The position numbers and the translations under genes were made by a program. The notes under the pieces are model-generated. The model was given only the letters and a program-made list of their open reading frames with translations. It searched no databases and was not told the DNA's origin. Positions 54,648-63,837 of a stretch of 64,000 nt of DNA are shown here, in pieces. Location: NCBI RefSeq assembly GCF_026107645.2, contig NZ_JAPCHV010000012.1:79042-143041 (forward strand), given 5' to 3'. Each line of letters opens with the position of its first letter. The stretch's first letter is position 1. The stretch is from Flavobacterium sp. MFBS3-15. Its GTDB lineage: Bacteria; Bacteroidota; Bacteroidia; Flavobacteriales; Flavobacteriaceae.

Positions 54648-57038
54648 ATGAAACGCACTATTAAGAAGGCAGCCGTTATCGGCTCCGGCATAATGGGGTC
54701 GGCGATCGCGGCCCACTTTGCCAATATAGGCGTGGAGGTGCTCCTGCTGGACATCGTGCCCAGGGAACTCACCGAAGCGGAACAGAAAAAAGGTTTGACA
54801 TTGCAGGACAAAGCCGTGCGCAACCGCATTGTGAACGAGCATTTGGCCAACTCGCTCAAGTCGAAGCCCTCCCCTATTTACCACCAGAAATTTGCCAGCC
54901 GCATTTCCACCGGCAACACCGAGGACGACATGGCAAAGATCGCCGATGTAGACTGGATCATCGAGGTGGTGGTTGAAAAACTGGAAATCAAGCAGAAAGT
55001 ATTTGAGCAGGTTGAAAAATACCGCAAGCCCGGCACACTGATCACCTCGAATACCTCGGGTATTCCCATCCACTTCATGAGCGAAGGCCGCAGTGAGGAC
55101 TTCCAGAAACATTTTTGCGGCACACACTTCTTCAACCCGCCGCGTTACCTTAAACTATTTGAAATCATACCGGGTCCGAAAACTTCACCTGAAGTACTGG
55201 ACTTCCTTAACAACTATGGCGAGCAGTTCCTTGGCAAGACCTCGGTTGTAGCCAAAGACACCCCTGCCTTCATTGGTAACCGCATCGGTATTTACGGCAT
55301 CATGAGCCTTTTCCACCAGGTTAAGGAAATGGGGCTTACCATTGAAGAGGTTGACAAGCTTACCGGCCCTGTTATCGGCAGGCCTAAGTCGGCTACCTTC
55401 CGCACTGTAGATGTGGTGGGGCTTGATACATTGGTACACGTTGCCAACGGTATCTATGAAAACTGCCCGAACGATGAAGTACACGAGTTGTTCAAGCTGC
55501 CGGGCTTCATCGACACCATGATGCAGAACAAATGGCTGGGCAGCAAAACCGGCCAGGGCTTTTACAAGAAGGTCGACAAAGACATCCTGTCGCTTGACCT
55601 TGACACGATGGAATACCGTGCGCAGAAGAAAGCATCATTCGCTACGCTGGAACTGACCAAAACCATTGACAAACCTATAAACAGGTTTAAAGTACTGGTT
55701 GGCGGTACTGATAAGGCAGGCGAATTTTACCGCAAGAACTTCGCGGGGATGTTTGCCTACGTTTCCAACCGCATCCCAGAAATTACCGACGACCTTTACA
55801 AGATAGACGATGCCATGAAGGCCGGATTCGGCTGGGAAAACGGCCCATTTGAGATATGGGATGCGGTGGGCGTTGAAAAGGGTATCGAACTCATTAAGGC
55901 CAATGGCGCTGAACCGGCGGCATGGGTGAATGAGATGCTGGCTGGCGGCAACACGAGCTTCTACACCGTAAAAGACGGCGCGAAATACTTCTACGACATT
56001 GCGTCCAAATCACAGAAGAAGATTCCGGGGCAGGATGCCTTCATCATCCTCGACAACATCCGCGAAAGCAAAAAGATATGGAGCAACAGCGATGCCATTA
56101 TCCAGGACTTGGGTGACGGCATCATCAACCTGGAGTTTCAGAGCAAGATGAACACCATTGGCGGTGGGGTGCTGCAGGGCATCAACAAGGCCATCGACCT
56201 TGCCGAAAAAGAATATGACGGCCTCGTGATAGGCAACCAGGCGGCGAATTTCTCCGTAGGTGCCAACATTGGGATGATATTCATGATGGCGGTAGAGCAG
56301 GAATACGATGAACTGAACATGGCTATCAAAATGTTCCAGGACACCATGATGCGCGTTCGCTACTCCTCCATCCCGGTAGTCGTGGCACCACACGGCATGA
56401 CCCTGGGCGGCGGCTGCGAAATGAGCATGCACGCTGATAAAGTTGTTGCGGCAGCAGAAACGTATATCGGACTGGTTGAATTTGGCGTGGGCGTGATACC
56501 GGGCGGCGGCGGATCGAAAGAGATGGCGCTGCGTGCATCCGACTTGTGGCATAAGGACGACGTGGAGCTGAACGTGCTGCGCGAGTACTTCCTGACTATC
56601 GGTACAGCAAAGGTATCGACATCGGCTTATGAAGCTTTCGACCTCGGCATCCTGCAAAAAGGCAAGGACGTTGTGGTAGTCAACAAAGACAGGCAGATCG
56701 CCGAAGCCAAGAAGTATGCAAAACTGTTGGCAGAAGCCGGCTATACCGCACCGATACGCCGCAAGGATGTAAAAGTGCTGGGCAAACAGGCACTGGGCAT
56801 GTTCCTCGTGGGTACCGACAGCATGGAAGCCGGGCATTACATCTCCGAGCACGACAAGAATATCGCCAACAAGCTGGCCTATGTAATGGCGGGCGGCGAT
56901 TTGAGTGAGCCGACTTTGGTGAGTGAGCAGTACCTTCTTGATTTGGAAAGGGAAGCATTTCTATCATTAACTGGAGAGCGCAAGACACTGGAGAGGATAC
57001 AGTTTATGCTAACGAAAGGCAAACCGCTTAGGAATTAA
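54648..57038 (+). CDS. fadN: 3-hydroxyacyl-CoA dehydrogenase/enoyl-CoA hydratase, FadN type
   Basis: The 796-residue protein is bifunctional. The N-terminal NAD-binding Rossmann region (VIGSGIMGSAIAAHFANIG, GxGxxG at residues 12-17) and HCDH domains (GTHFFNPPRYLKLFEIIPG, DTPAFIGNRIGIYGI, KTGQGFYKK) come first. The crotonase domain is at the C-terminal side (GMTLGGGCEMSMHADKV, EFGVGVIPGGGGSKEMALR). This order is the reverse of E. coli FadB and the same as Bacillus FadN; length also matches. It performs the hydration and second oxidation of fatty-acid beta-oxidation, with thiolase and acyl-CoA dehydrogenase downstream. Confidence 0.92.
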   Translation: MKRTIKKAAVIGSGIMGSAIAAHFANIGVEVLLLDIVPRELTEAEQKKGLTLQDKAVRNRIVNEHLANSLKSKPSPIYHQKFASRISTGNTEDDMAKIADVDWIIEVVVEKLEIKQKVFEQVEKYRKPGTLITSNTSGIPIHFMSEGRSEDFQKHFCGTHFFNPPRYLKLFEIIPGPKTSPEVLDFLNNYGEQFLGKTSVVAKDTPAFIGNRIGIYGIMSLFHQVKEMGLTIEEVDKLTGPVIGRPKSATFRTVDVVGLDTLVHVANGIYENCPNDEVHELFKLPGFIDTMMQNKWLGSKTGQGFYKKVDKDILSLDLDTMEYRAQKKASFATLELTKTIDKPINRFKVLVGGTDKAGEFYRKNFAGMFAYVSNRIPEITDDLYKIDDAMKAGFGWENGPFEIWDAVGVEKGIELIKANGAEPAAWVNEMLAGGNTSFYTVKDGAKYFYDIASKSQKKIPGQDAFIILDNIRESKKIWSNSDAIIQDLGDGIINLEFQSKMNTIGGGVLQGINKAIDLAEKEYDGLVIGNQAANFSVGANIGMIFMMAVEQEYDELNMAIKMFQDTMMRVRYSSIPVVVAPHGMTLGGGCEMSMHADKVVAAAETYIGLVEFGVGVIPGGGGSKEMALRASDLWHKDDVELNVLREYFLTIGTAKVSTSAYEAFDLGILQKGKDVVVVNKDRQIAEAKKYAKLLAEAGYTAPIRRKDVKVLGKQALGMFLVGTDSMEAGHYISEHDKNIANKLAYVMAGGDLSEPTLVSEQYLLDLEREAFLSLTGERKTLERIQFMLTKGKPLRN

Positions 57039-57094
57039 TTATTTTGAATGCTGAATTATAAATTTTAAATGATTCGGTTAATTCATAATTTAAA

Positions 57095-57110
57095 ATTCAA
57101 AATTTAAAAT
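57095..57110 (+). repeat. 16-bp element ATTCAAAATTTAAAAT, copy upstream of fadA
   Basis: The copy ends 1 bp before the thiolase ATG. The 73-bp gap also contains an imperfect hairpin of related AT-rich text (GAATTATAAATTTTAAAT and AATTCATAATTTAAAATTC). The same 16-mer recurs at 58704-58719 and inverted at 58313-58328. Confidence 0.8.
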
Positions 57111-57111
57111 A

Positions 57112-58296
57112 ATGACAAAGACAGCATATATAGTAAAAGCATACAGGACAGCCGTGGGTAAAGCCCCGAAAGGTGTGTTCCGTTTTAAACGTCCGGACGA
57201 ACTGGCCGCGGAAACCATACAGTTCATGATGAATGAGCTGCCGGAATTTGACAAGACCCGCATCGATGACGTAATGGTGGGCAACGCCATGCCCGAAGCC
57301 GAGCAGGGCCTCAACTTCGCGCGCCTTATTTCCCTGATGGGATTGAAAGTGGACGATGTGCCGGGCGTGACGGTGAACCGTTATTGCGCCTCGGGGCTGG
57401 AAACCATTGCGATGGCAACGGCCAAGATACAAAGCGGCATGGCACACTGCATCATTGCCGGTGGGGCCGAGAGCATGAGCTACATCCCGATGGGTGGCTA
57501 CAAGCCGGTACCGGATTACCAGGCCGCAAAAGCAGGCCACGAAGATTACTACTGGGGCATGGGGCTTACTGCCGAGGCTGTTGCGAAACAGTTCAAGGTG
57601 TCGCGTGAGGACCAGGATGAATTCGGGTACCAGTCGCACCAAAAAGCACTGAAGGCACAGGCGGAAGGCAAGTTCGACAAACAGATCGTGCCTATCACCG
57701 TGGAGCAGGTCTATATCGATGCCAATGGCAAAAAGGCCACTAAAAATTATACCGTTACCAAAGACGAAGGCCCGCGTGCCGATACATCGGTGGAAGCGCT
57801 AGGCAAATTGAAGCCCGTTTTTGCGGCAGACGGAAGCGTTACTGCAGGTACGTCATCGCAAATGAGCGACGGTGCGGCATTCGTAATGGTGATGAGCGAA
57901 GAGCTTGTAAAAGAGCTGAACCTTGAACCCATCGCCCGACTGGTGAGCTATGCCGCAGCCGGTGTGGAGCCAAGGATCATGGGCATCGGGCCGGTGAAAG
58001 CCATCCCGAAAGCCGTGAAAATGGCCGGGCTGGAACTGGATGACATACAGCTTATTGAATTGAACGAGGCATTCGCTTCTCAGTCGCTGGCCGTAATCCG
58101 TGAGCTGGGACTGAATAAAGACATCGTGAACGTGAACGGTGGTGCTATTGCCTTAGGCCATCCGCTCGGATGTACAGGCGCAAAACTGTCAGTGCAGCTG
58201 TTTGACGAAATGAAGCGCCGAGGCAACAAGTACGGCATGGTGACCATGTGTGTGGGAACAGGCCAGGGAGCGGCAGGGGTTTTTGAGCTCGTTTAA
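57112..58296 (+). CDS. fadA: Acetyl-CoA acyltransferase (thiolase)
   Basis: The 394-residue thiolase cleaves 3-ketoacyl-CoA to acetyl-CoA. Active-site Cys92 is in [14 protein letters not shown]. The C-terminal motifs [16 protein letters not shown] and [17 protein letters not shown] provide His and the second Cys. It lies between fadN and fadE as in Bacillus fadNAE, but with AT-rich repeats in both flanks and an extra small gene after it. Confidence 0.95.
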   Translation: MTKTAYIVKAYRTAVGKAPKGVFRFKRPDELAAETIQFMMNELPEFDKTRIDDVMVGNAMPEAEQGLNFARLISLMGLKVDDVPGVTVNRYCASGLETIAMATAKIQSGMAHCIIAGGAESMSYIPMGGYKPVPDYQAAKAGHEDYYWGMGLTAEAVAKQFKVSREDQDEFGYQSHQKALKAQAEGKFDKQIVPITVEQVYIDANGKKATKNYTVTKDEGPRADTSVEALGKLKPVFAADGSVTAGTSSQMSDGAAFVMVMSEELVKELNLEPIARLVSYAAAGVEPRIMGIGPVKAIPKAVKMAGLELDDIQLIELNEAFASQSLAVIRELGLNKDIVNVNGGAIALGHPLGCTGAKLSVQLFDEMKRRGNKYGMVTMCVGTGQGAAGVFELV

Positions 58297-58312
58297 TTAT
58301 TTTAAATGATGA

Positions 58313-58328
58313 ATTTTAAATTTTGAAT
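58313..58328 (-). repeat. Inverted copy of the 16-bp element, left flank of the S23 gene
   Basis: ATTTTAAATTTTGAAT is the exact reverse complement of the 16-mer at 58704-58719. It overlaps the first possible ATG (58327) of the four-helix gene. Confidence 0.85.
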
Positions 58329-58332
58329 GTTG

Positions 58333-58704
58333 ATGAAGACCGATAATATCATTGCGAATAAGACTTTTGATTTTTCGTTAAAAATTATATCGTTATACAT
58401 TCAACTGAAGAAGGAAAACGAATTCATTATCTCAAAACAATTATTGAGATCAGGCACCAGCATAGGCGCAAACGTAGAGGAAGCTATCGCAGCACAATCG
58501 AAACGAGACTTTATCAGCAAAATGTCGATAGCGTCCAAAGAAGCAAGGGAAACGAAATATTGGTTAAGACTTCTTGATAAGTCAGAGCTGACAACTATTC
58601 CAATAACAGGCTATTTGGAAGAAGTTGAACATATTGTAAATATCATCACAAAAATAATAAAGACATCTCAGGAAAACATCTCACAACCCATTCAAAATTT
58701 ATAA
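58333..58704 (+). CDS. S23-type four-helix-bundle protein
   Basis: The protein of about 123 residues is all-helical, with the family signature LLRSGTSIGANVEEAIAAQSKRDFISKMSIASKEARETKYWL. This group (23S rRNA intervening-sequence proteins, related to Avd of diversity-generating retroelements) forms pentameric four-helix bundles of unclear function. It interrupts the fadN-fadA-fadE operon and is flanked by exact 16-bp inverted repeats; its stop codon overlaps the right repeat. It is more A/T-rich than its neighbours, which suggests insertion. The start may also be 58327. Confidence 0.88.
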   Translation: MKTDNIIANKTFDFSLKIISLYIQLKKENEFIISKQLLRSGTSIGANVEEAIAAQSKRDFISKMSIASKEARETKYWLRLLDKSELTTIPITGYLEEVEHIVNIITKIIKTSQENISQPIQNL

Positions 58705-58719
58705 TTCAAAATTTAAAAT
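58704..58719 (+). repeat. 16-bp element ATTCAAAATTTAAAAT, right flank of the S23 gene
   Basis: This is identical to 57095-57110 and inverse to 58313-58328. It begins at the last base of the S23 stop codon and ends 7 bp before the fadE ATG. Confidence 0.85.
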
Positions 58720-58726
58720 AAAACAT

Positions 58727-60532
58727 ATGTCTGATACAATCGATAAACAACTTGCCCGTGGCGGCCAATTTTTGGTTAAGGAAACGAGATCGGAAGACAT
58801 TTTTACTCCGGAAGACTTTACGGAGGAGCAGATCATGATGCGCGACAGCGTAAAGGAATTCATTGACCGTGAGGTATGGCCGAACAAGGAGCGCTTTGAG
58901 AAAAAGGATTATGCCTTTACTGAAGAAGCCATGCGCAAGGCGGGCGAACTCGGGTTCCTGGGAGTTGCCGTTCCGGAAGAGTACGGCGGACTGGGAATGG
59001 GCTTTGTGGACACGATGCTGGTGTGCGACTATATTTCGGGCGCGACGGGTTCATTCTCAACAGCATTTGGGGCACATACAGGTATTGGCACCATGCCGAT
59101 AACGCTGTACGGCACTGAAGAGCAAAAACTGAAATACGTACCGAAACTCGCTTCGGGGGAATGGTTTGGCGCATATTGCCTTACCGAGCCGGGCGCAGGC
59201 AGCGATGCCAATTCGGGAAAGACCAAAGCGGTTTTGAGCGAGGACGGCACGCATTATAAGATCACCGGGCAGAAAATGTGGATATCAAATGCCGGTTTCT
59301 GCAGCCTGTTCATTGTATTCGCACGCATTGAAGACGATAAGAACATAACAGGCTTCATTGTAGAAAATGACCCTTCCAACGGCATCTCGCTTGGTGAGGA
59401 AGAGCACAAGCTGGGCATCAGGGCCTCCTCTACCCGCCAGGTTTTCTTTAATGAGACGAAAGTACCTGTGGAGAATATGCTTTCGGAGCGTGGCAATGGG
59501 TTCAAGATTGCCATGAACGCACTGAACGTAGGCCGTATAAAACTGGCCGCAGCCTGCCTTGATGCCCAGAGAAGGGTAACAAGCGGTGCGGCAAAATATG
59601 CCAACGAGCGCATCCAGTTCAACACCCCTATCGCGAATTTTGGCGCTATTCGTGCCAAGCTTGCCGAAATGGCGACCAATTGCTATGCCGGGGAGAGCGC
59701 GTGCTACAGGGCAGCGAAAAATATCCAGGACCGCATTGCCGCGCGTGTTGCCAATGGCGAATCGCACCAGGATGCCGAATTGAAAGGCGTGGAAGAATTT
59801 GCCATCGAATGTTCTATACTTAAAGTCGCAGTGTCGGAAGATATACAGAATTGTTCGGATGAAGGCATCCAAATCTTTGGCGGCATGGGCTTCTCTGAAG
59901 ATACCCCGATGGAAAGCGCGTGGCGTGACGCACGCATTGCACGTATCTATGAGGGTACCAACGAGATCAACCGTATGCTGTCGGTGGGCATGCTTATCAA
60001 AAAAGCCATGAAAGGCCACGTAGACCTGCTTGGCCCGGCCATGAAAGTCGCGGAAGAGCTGATGGGAATACCGTCGTTCGATACCCCGGATTACTCCGAA
60101 CTGTTTGCAGAAGAAAAGGAAATGATCGGAAAACTTAAAAAAGCGTTCCTGATGGTAGCAGGTTCGGCAGTGCAGAAATACGGCCCCGATCTTGACCAGC
60201 ACCAACAACTGCTTATGGCTGCAGCCGATATCCTTATCGAGATCTACATGGCCGAATCGGTTGTGCTGCGTACGGAGAAGCTGGCCAAAAACAAAGGCAC
60301 TGGAAATGTAAAGGAGCAGATCGCCATGGCACAGTTGTACCTGTACCATGCTGTTGACCTTGTGAATACGAAAGGAAAAGAAGGAATTGCCTCGTTTGCC
60401 GAAAGCGATGAGCAGCGCATGATGATGATGGGCTTAAGGCGCTTTACAAAGTACAACAACATGCCGAATGTGGTGGCGCTTCGTGAGACCATTGCCGCTA
60501 AGATCGTAGCTGAGAACAGCTATCCGTATTAA
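58727..60532 (+). CDS. fadE: Acyl-CoA dehydrogenase, long FadE type
   Basis: The 601-residue FAD enzyme carries out the first step of beta-oxidation. Motifs are YCLTEPGAGSDANSGKTKAV, KITGQKMWISNAGF, IFGGMGFSEDTPMESAWRDARI and the catalytic Glu409 in IYEGTNEINRM. Its length and the extra C-terminal helical domain (about 440-601) fit the very-long-chain/FadE type found in Bacillus fadNAE. It is last in the operon and followed by a terminator-like hairpin. Confidence 0.94.
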   Translation: MSDTIDKQLARGGQFLVKETRSEDIFTPEDFTEEQIMMRDSVKEFIDREVWPNKERFEKKDYAFTEEAMRKAGELGFLGVAVPEEYGGLGMGFVDTMLVCDYISGATGSFSTAFGAHTGIGTMPITLYGTEEQKLKYVPKLASGEWFGAYCLTEPGAGSDANSGKTKAVLSEDGTHYKITGQKMWISNAGFCSLFIVFARIEDDKNITGFIVENDPSNGISLGEEEHKLGIRASSTRQVFFNETKVPVENMLSERGNGFKIAMNALNVGRIKLAAACLDAQRRVTSGAAKYANERIQFNTPIANFGAIRAKLAEMATNCYAGESACYRAAKNIQDRIAARVANGESHQDAELKGVEEFAIECSILKVAVSEDIQNCSDEGIQIFGGMGFSEDTPMESAWRDARIARIYEGTNEINRMLSVGMLIKKAMKGHVDLLGPAMKVAEELMGIPSFDTPDYSELFAEEKEMIGKLKKAFLMVAGSAVQKYGPDLDQHQQLLMAAADILIEIYMAESVVLRTEKLAKNKGTGNVKEQIAMAQLYLYHAVDLVNTKGKEGIASFAESDEQRMMMMGLRRFTKYNNMPNVVALRETIAAKIVAENSYPY

Positions 60533-60558
60533 GAATTTTAGTTTTTAAGTTAAGATAG

Positions 60559-60592
60559 GACCGCTTCAGGATTTTTTCCGGGGCGGTTTTTT
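60559..60592 (+). terminator. Probable terminator after fadE
   Basis: Stem ACCGC (60560-60564)/GCGGT (60583-60587) with inner GG/CC pairs is followed by a T run. It is weaker than the other terminators here. Confidence 0.55.
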
Positions 60593-60675
60593 GGTTTAAA
60601 GGGATCCATGCTAAAGCTTGGCAAGCTGCAGATGACACGGATTTTGGCAGATTTACACAGATTTTCCAAACGCCA

Positions 60676-60775
60676 GTCATTGCGAGGAGGAACGACGAAG
60701 CAATCTTTCCATGTCCACTCTTTAATGTCTCCACGAGGAAAGATTGCCGCGCTCCGTAAACTACGCTCGCAATGA
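60676..60775. repeat. Inverted repeat GTCATTGCGAG...CTCGCAATGAC
   Basis: The outer arms GTCATTGCGAG and CTCGCAATGAC are exact inverse copies. Inner arms GCAATCTTTCC and GGAAAGATTGC also pair. Elements with these arms are dispersed in many bacterial genomes (REP-like). No protein is encoded. Confidence 0.75.
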
Positions 60776-60830
60776 CAGGACGGCCAGGTGGAACGTAAAC
60801 ATCATGCGCACCGTTTGCGTGAGGGACAGA

Positions 60831-60870
60831 AGCGGCATCCTGCCGGAGGAACGAAGGCAGATAGAGCGGA
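60831..60870. repeat. Flavobacterial intergenic repeat, copy 2
   Basis: AGCGGCATCCTGC (60831-60843), a 13-bp spacer, then GCAGATAGAGCGGA (60857-60870). Copy 1 at 43326-43370 has the same blocks with a 20-bp spacer. Confidence 0.5.
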
Positions 60871-60959
60871 TGGCCCGGCCCGCGCTTTGGCCTTTGGAAT
60901 GGGAAGGGACACGCCCAAAAAACAGTCGCAGTCGCAGTTTTCAGTTTTAGCGGGTAGAA

Positions 60960-60986
60960 ACAAAAAATCCCGCAAAAGGCGGGATT
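60960..60986 (-). terminator. Terminator for the small membrane protein gene
   Basis: On the minus strand, stem ATCCCGC/GCGGGAT with a CTTTT loop is followed by TTTTT. It lies 26 bp past the stop at 61012. Confidence 0.85.
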
Positions 60987-61011
60987 CAGTATATTTTAGT
61001 ACAATACAAGG

Positions 61012-61176
61012 TTACTTATCCTTATTTCTCTTCTCGGCTTGTTTTTCTTTTACAAGTTCCATTGCCGCACCGGTAACCCAGTAGCCAACAAAACCAACAA
61101 GGAACATCATCAGCCAAAAACCAATTGTGGCGATGGTAAGAAAAGCCAGAAAACCTAAGTATTGTGAAAATTCCAT
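61012..61176 (-). CDS. Small membrane protein of unknown function
   Basis: The 54-residue protein (start 61176, MEFSQYLGFLAFL) has one long or two short hydrophobic segments (FLAFLTIATIGFWLMMFLVG and FVGYWVTGAAMELV) and a charged tail (KEKQAEKRNKDK). The dedicated terminator downstream supports real transcription. A start at 61203 would add nine residues. No family recognised. Confidence 0.7.
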   Translation of the reverse strand: MEFSQYLGFLAFLTIATIGFWLMMFLVGFVGYWVTGAAMELVKEKQAEKRNKDK

Positions 61177-61392
61177 AATAGTGCTTATTAAATTCAGGCT
61201 CAAAGATAGGTGGAATTATTTTTTTTACCAACACCCGTGAGCAAAAAAACAGCAAAATTATTTACGAAATCATTTTTCAAACGGTTGCGGAATGCTTAAT
61301 TTTGGCAGGCTTTCACGATTGCCCTTCACTTTGTCAGGCAATTAGGAAATTGAATCTTATAAACAAATACAACAATAAAACATTCTGAAAAA

Positions 61393-62790
61393 ATGGAATA
61401 CAGGATTGAAAAAGACACCATGGGTGAGGTTCAGGTGCCTGCCGACAAATACTGGGGCGCACAAACCGAACGTTCTAGGAACAACTTTAAGATAGGCCCT
61501 TCCGGCTCGATGCCGAAAGAGATAGTGAACGGTTTTGCCTACCTGAAAAAGGCTGCTGCCTATGCCAACCACGACCTGGGTGTCCTTTCTGCTGAAAAGC
61601 GCGATGCCATAGCGCAGGTGTGCGACGAGATACTTGAAGGCAAGCTGGACGACCAGTTCCCATTGGTGATCTGGCAGACAGGTTCGGGTACACAAAGCAA
61701 CATGAACGTAAACGAAGTGGTGGCTAACCGTGCGCAGGTTTTGGCCGGCGGAAAGATCGGTGAAGGCGAACCCGTGCTGAAAGCCAACGACGATGTGAAC
61801 AAGTCACAATCCTCTAACGATACCTACCCAACCGGGATGCACATCGCGGCTTATAAAGCGGTTGTGGAAGTAACTATACCGGGCGTTGAGAAACTTCGCG
61901 ACACGCTGAAAAAGAAGTCGGAAGAATATATGAACGTAGTAAAAATCGGCCGTACGCACCTTATGGATGCTACCCCGCTGACTCTTGGGCAGGAGCTTTC
62001 GGGTTATGTGGCACAGCTAAACTACGGCCTTAAAGCTGTTAAGAACACGCTTGCCCACCTTAGCGAGGTGGCCCTGGGGGGAACTGCCGTGGGAACAGGC
62101 CTTAACACACCGGAAGGCTATGACGTGAAAGTAGCGGAGTACATCGCTAAATTCACCGGGCTTCCGTTTGTAACCGCAGAAAATAAATTTGAAGCGCTTG
62201 CTGCACACGATGCCATTGTGGAAACCCACGGCGCGCTGAAGCAGCTTGCGGTATCGCTTAACAAGATCGCCAACGACATACGTATGATGGCATCGGGGCC
62301 GCGCTCGGGTATTGGTGAGATATTCATCCCTGAGAACGAGCCGGGATCGTCTATCATGCCGGGCAAAGTGAACCCTACCCAGTGCGAGGCCATGACCATG
62401 GTGTGTGCGCAGGTTATGGGTAACGATGTGGCCATAACTATCGGCGGAACACAGGGCCACTATGAGCTTAATGTGTTCAAGCCGCTTATGGCTGCCAACT
62501 TCCTGCAATCGGCGAGGCTATTGGGCGATGCGTGCGTATCGTTCGACGAGCACTGTGCACAGGGCATCGAGCCGAACTATACCCGTATTAAGGAGCTGGT
62601 AGACAACTCACTGATGCTGGTTACCGCGCTGAACACCAAAATCGGCTACTACAAAGCAGCCGAGATTGCACAGACCGCCCACAAGAACGGCACTACGCTA
62701 AAAGACGAAGCCGTACGCCTTGGCTATGTAACTCCTGAGGATTTTGATGCCTGGGTGAAGCCTGAGGACATGGTGGGATCGTTGAAGTAA
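61393..62790 (+). CDS. fumC: Class II fumarate hydratase
   Basis: This 465-residue cytoplasmic TCA-cycle enzyme interconverts fumarate and malate. Motifs are [83 protein letters not shown] and the signature [16 protein letters not shown] (catalytic Ser near residue 319). It stands alone, with a strong terminator after it. Confidence 0.97.
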   Translation: MEYRIEKDTMGEVQVPADKYWGAQTERSRNNFKIGPSGSMPKEIVNGFAYLKKAAAYANHDLGVLSAEKRDAIAQVCDEILEGKLDDQFPLVIWQTGSGTQSNMNVNEVVANRAQVLAGGKIGEGEPVLKANDDVNKSQSSNDTYPTGMHIAAYKAVVEVTIPGVEKLRDTLKKKSEEYMNVVKIGRTHLMDATPLTLGQELSGYVAQLNYGLKAVKNTLAHLSEVALGGTAVGTGLNTPEGYDVKVAEYIAKFTGLPFVTAENKFEALAAHDAIVETHGALKQLAVSLNKIANDIRMMASGPRSGIGEIFIPENEPGSSIMPGKVNPTQCEAMTMVCAQVMGNDVAITIGGTQGHYELNVFKPLMAANFLQSARLLGDACVSFDEHCAQGIEPNYTRIKELVDNSLMLVTALNTKIGYYKAAEIAQTAHKNGTTLKDEAVRLGYVTPEDFDAWVKPEDMVGSLK

Positions 62791-62807
62791 ATCTGTTAAA
62801 ATTGAGA

Positions 62808-62831
62808 AAGCCGTCTGGATTCAGACGGCTT
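62808..62831 (+). terminator. Terminator after fumC
   Basis: A perfect 10-bp stem AAGCCGTCTG/CAGACGGCTT with loop GATT begins 17 bp after the stop codon. It may also serve the minus-strand zinc-ribbon gene that ends at 62840. Confidence 0.85.
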
Positions 62832-62839
62832 CTTAATAA

Positions 62840-63013
62840 TTAATTGTTCAACTTAATAACTTTTCCCCACTTGTCAAGTTCCGCACAACATCTTTTGCAA
62901 GTAGTTCCACCCCACAAAAACTGGCGCCAATTGGCAGGTATTCGAAAGTATGGTTGTTGAAGACCACAGTTTCCACATTTCACCTGACTTAAGTTTATGA
63001 GAAATTTATTCAT
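62840..63013 (-). CDS. 57-residue zinc-ribbon-like protein
   Basis: An ORF of 57 codons from ATG 63013, preceded in frame by a stop. The protein starts MNKFLINLSQVKCGNCG and ends KVIKLNN. Two Cys pairs, CGNC (13-16) and CKRC (39-42, plus Cys43), separated by 22 residues including two Trp, look like a zinc ribbon or rubredoxin-like knuckle. It ends at the fumC terminator, as expected for a convergent gene. Function is unknown. It could be linked to the glycine-rich peptide remnant just upstream on the same strand. Confidence 0.6.
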   Translation of the reverse strand: MNKFLINLSQVKCGNCGLQQPYFRIPANWRQFLWGGTTCKRCCAELDKWGKVIKLNN

Positions 63014-63062
63014 AATTTATAAATTATAGCCAACCTGAAAGTCCAAAATACTGTGATAGACC

Positions 63063-63202
63063 TCATGCAGCCGAACCTACACATGCTGAAATAAGTCCTC
63101 CAACAAGGGCACTGATACTGCGCCAATTCCACCTGCACCACCACCAACCACAGCACCCCTTACTCCGCCAATAGTTGCACCATTTATATCACTTTGACTA
63201 TT
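63063..63202 (-). pseudogene. Degraded glycine-rich peptide gene, possibly bacteriocin-like
   Basis: Minus-strand codons just below 63202 read SDINGATIGGVRGAVVGGGA then GGIGAVSV and stop in that frame at 63077. Shifting frame after GAVS gives ALVGGLISACVGSAA and a stop at 63063. A continuous GxxxG-rich helix split by one frameshift suggests an inactivated gene. In-frame stops also lie just upstream of the glycine-rich part. The pattern recalls class II bacteriocin or glycine-zipper peptides. There is no intact start, so the call is tentative. Confidence 0.35.
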
Positions 63203-63330
63203 GTTTTATTATGGTTGTTGATTATTATGCCTACTTTCAGTTTTTAAAGTCCCTGTTTCAACTTAATAAGGACTAATCTTGATTTTCACGAAAACGTTGT
63301 AAATTTAGTAGAACTTTTTAGGGAAAAAAA

Positions 63331-63837
63331 ATGTTAAAAATTAAAGCTATGTTAAAAATCGCTCAATCAGAAAACCTCAACGGCATACTCGATATCGTAA
63401 ACCACAACATCCTGCATAGTACGGCACTGTACGATTACGACCCAAAGCCTTATGCCTATATCGAAACATGGTTTGCCGAAAAGCAAGACGGCAACTGGCC
63501 GGTTATTGTTGCCCTGGAGGGCGATACCGTTGTGGGCTATGGTACCTACGGGCCATTCCGGTTCAAGCAGGGATATAGGTTTACCATTGAGCATTCGGTT
63601 TACGTGGCCCCGGGGCAGGAAGGTAAAGGCGTCGGCAGGCTACTGCTGGCAGAGCTGATACGCCTGGCGAAAGAAGGCGGCTACCATTGTATGGTAGGCG
63701 GTATTGATGCGAGCAATATTGGAAGTATCACATTCCATAAGAAATTCGGGTTTACGGAGACCGGGGTAATCAAAGAGGCAGGGTATAAGTTTGGGAAATG
63801 GCTGGATTTGATGTTCATTCAGTTAATCCTGGATTAA
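63331..63837 (+). CDS. GNAT-family N-acetyltransferase, phosphinothricin acetyltransferase-like
   Basis: The 168-residue protein has the acetyl-CoA-binding motif VAPGQEGKGVGRLLLAELI and the Pat/MnaT-like blocks ETWFAEKQDGNWPVIVALEG, YGTYGPFRFKQGYRFTIEHSVYV, MVGGIDASNIGSITFHKKFGF and GYKFGKWLDLMFIQL. It probably acetylates a small amine such as an amino acid or its analogue. The first codons are duplicated (ATGTTAAAAAT at 63331 and again at 63349), so either ATG may be used. The window's last 163 bp hold no gene. Confidence 0.9.
   Translation: MLKIKAMLKIAQSENLNGILDIVNHNILHSTALYDYDPKPYAYIETWFAEKQDGNWPVIVALEGDTVVGYGTYGPFRFKQGYRFTIEHSVYVAPGQEGKGVGRLLLAELIRLAKEGGYHCMVGGIDASNIGSITFHKKFGFTETGVIKEAGYKFGKWLDLMFIQLILD

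Larger units (their letters stand above)
60593..61011. other. 419-bp intergenic region without a gene, filled with repeats
   Basis: I see no credible ORF. It holds a stretch resembling the 51127 spacer (ACACGGATTTT, TTTACACAGATTTT) near 60636-60666, then the 100-bp inverted repeat at 60676-60775. Copy 2 of the AGCGGCATCCTGC repeat family is at 60831-60870, and a minus-strand terminator is at 60960-60986. Confidence 0.7.

Noticed and set aside
60740..60960. ORFs of about 68-98 codons on the plus strand in the repeat region
   Set aside because: They are made of repeat sequence with basic low-complexity translations (RKRRDS and similar), and no start context or neighbour supports them.
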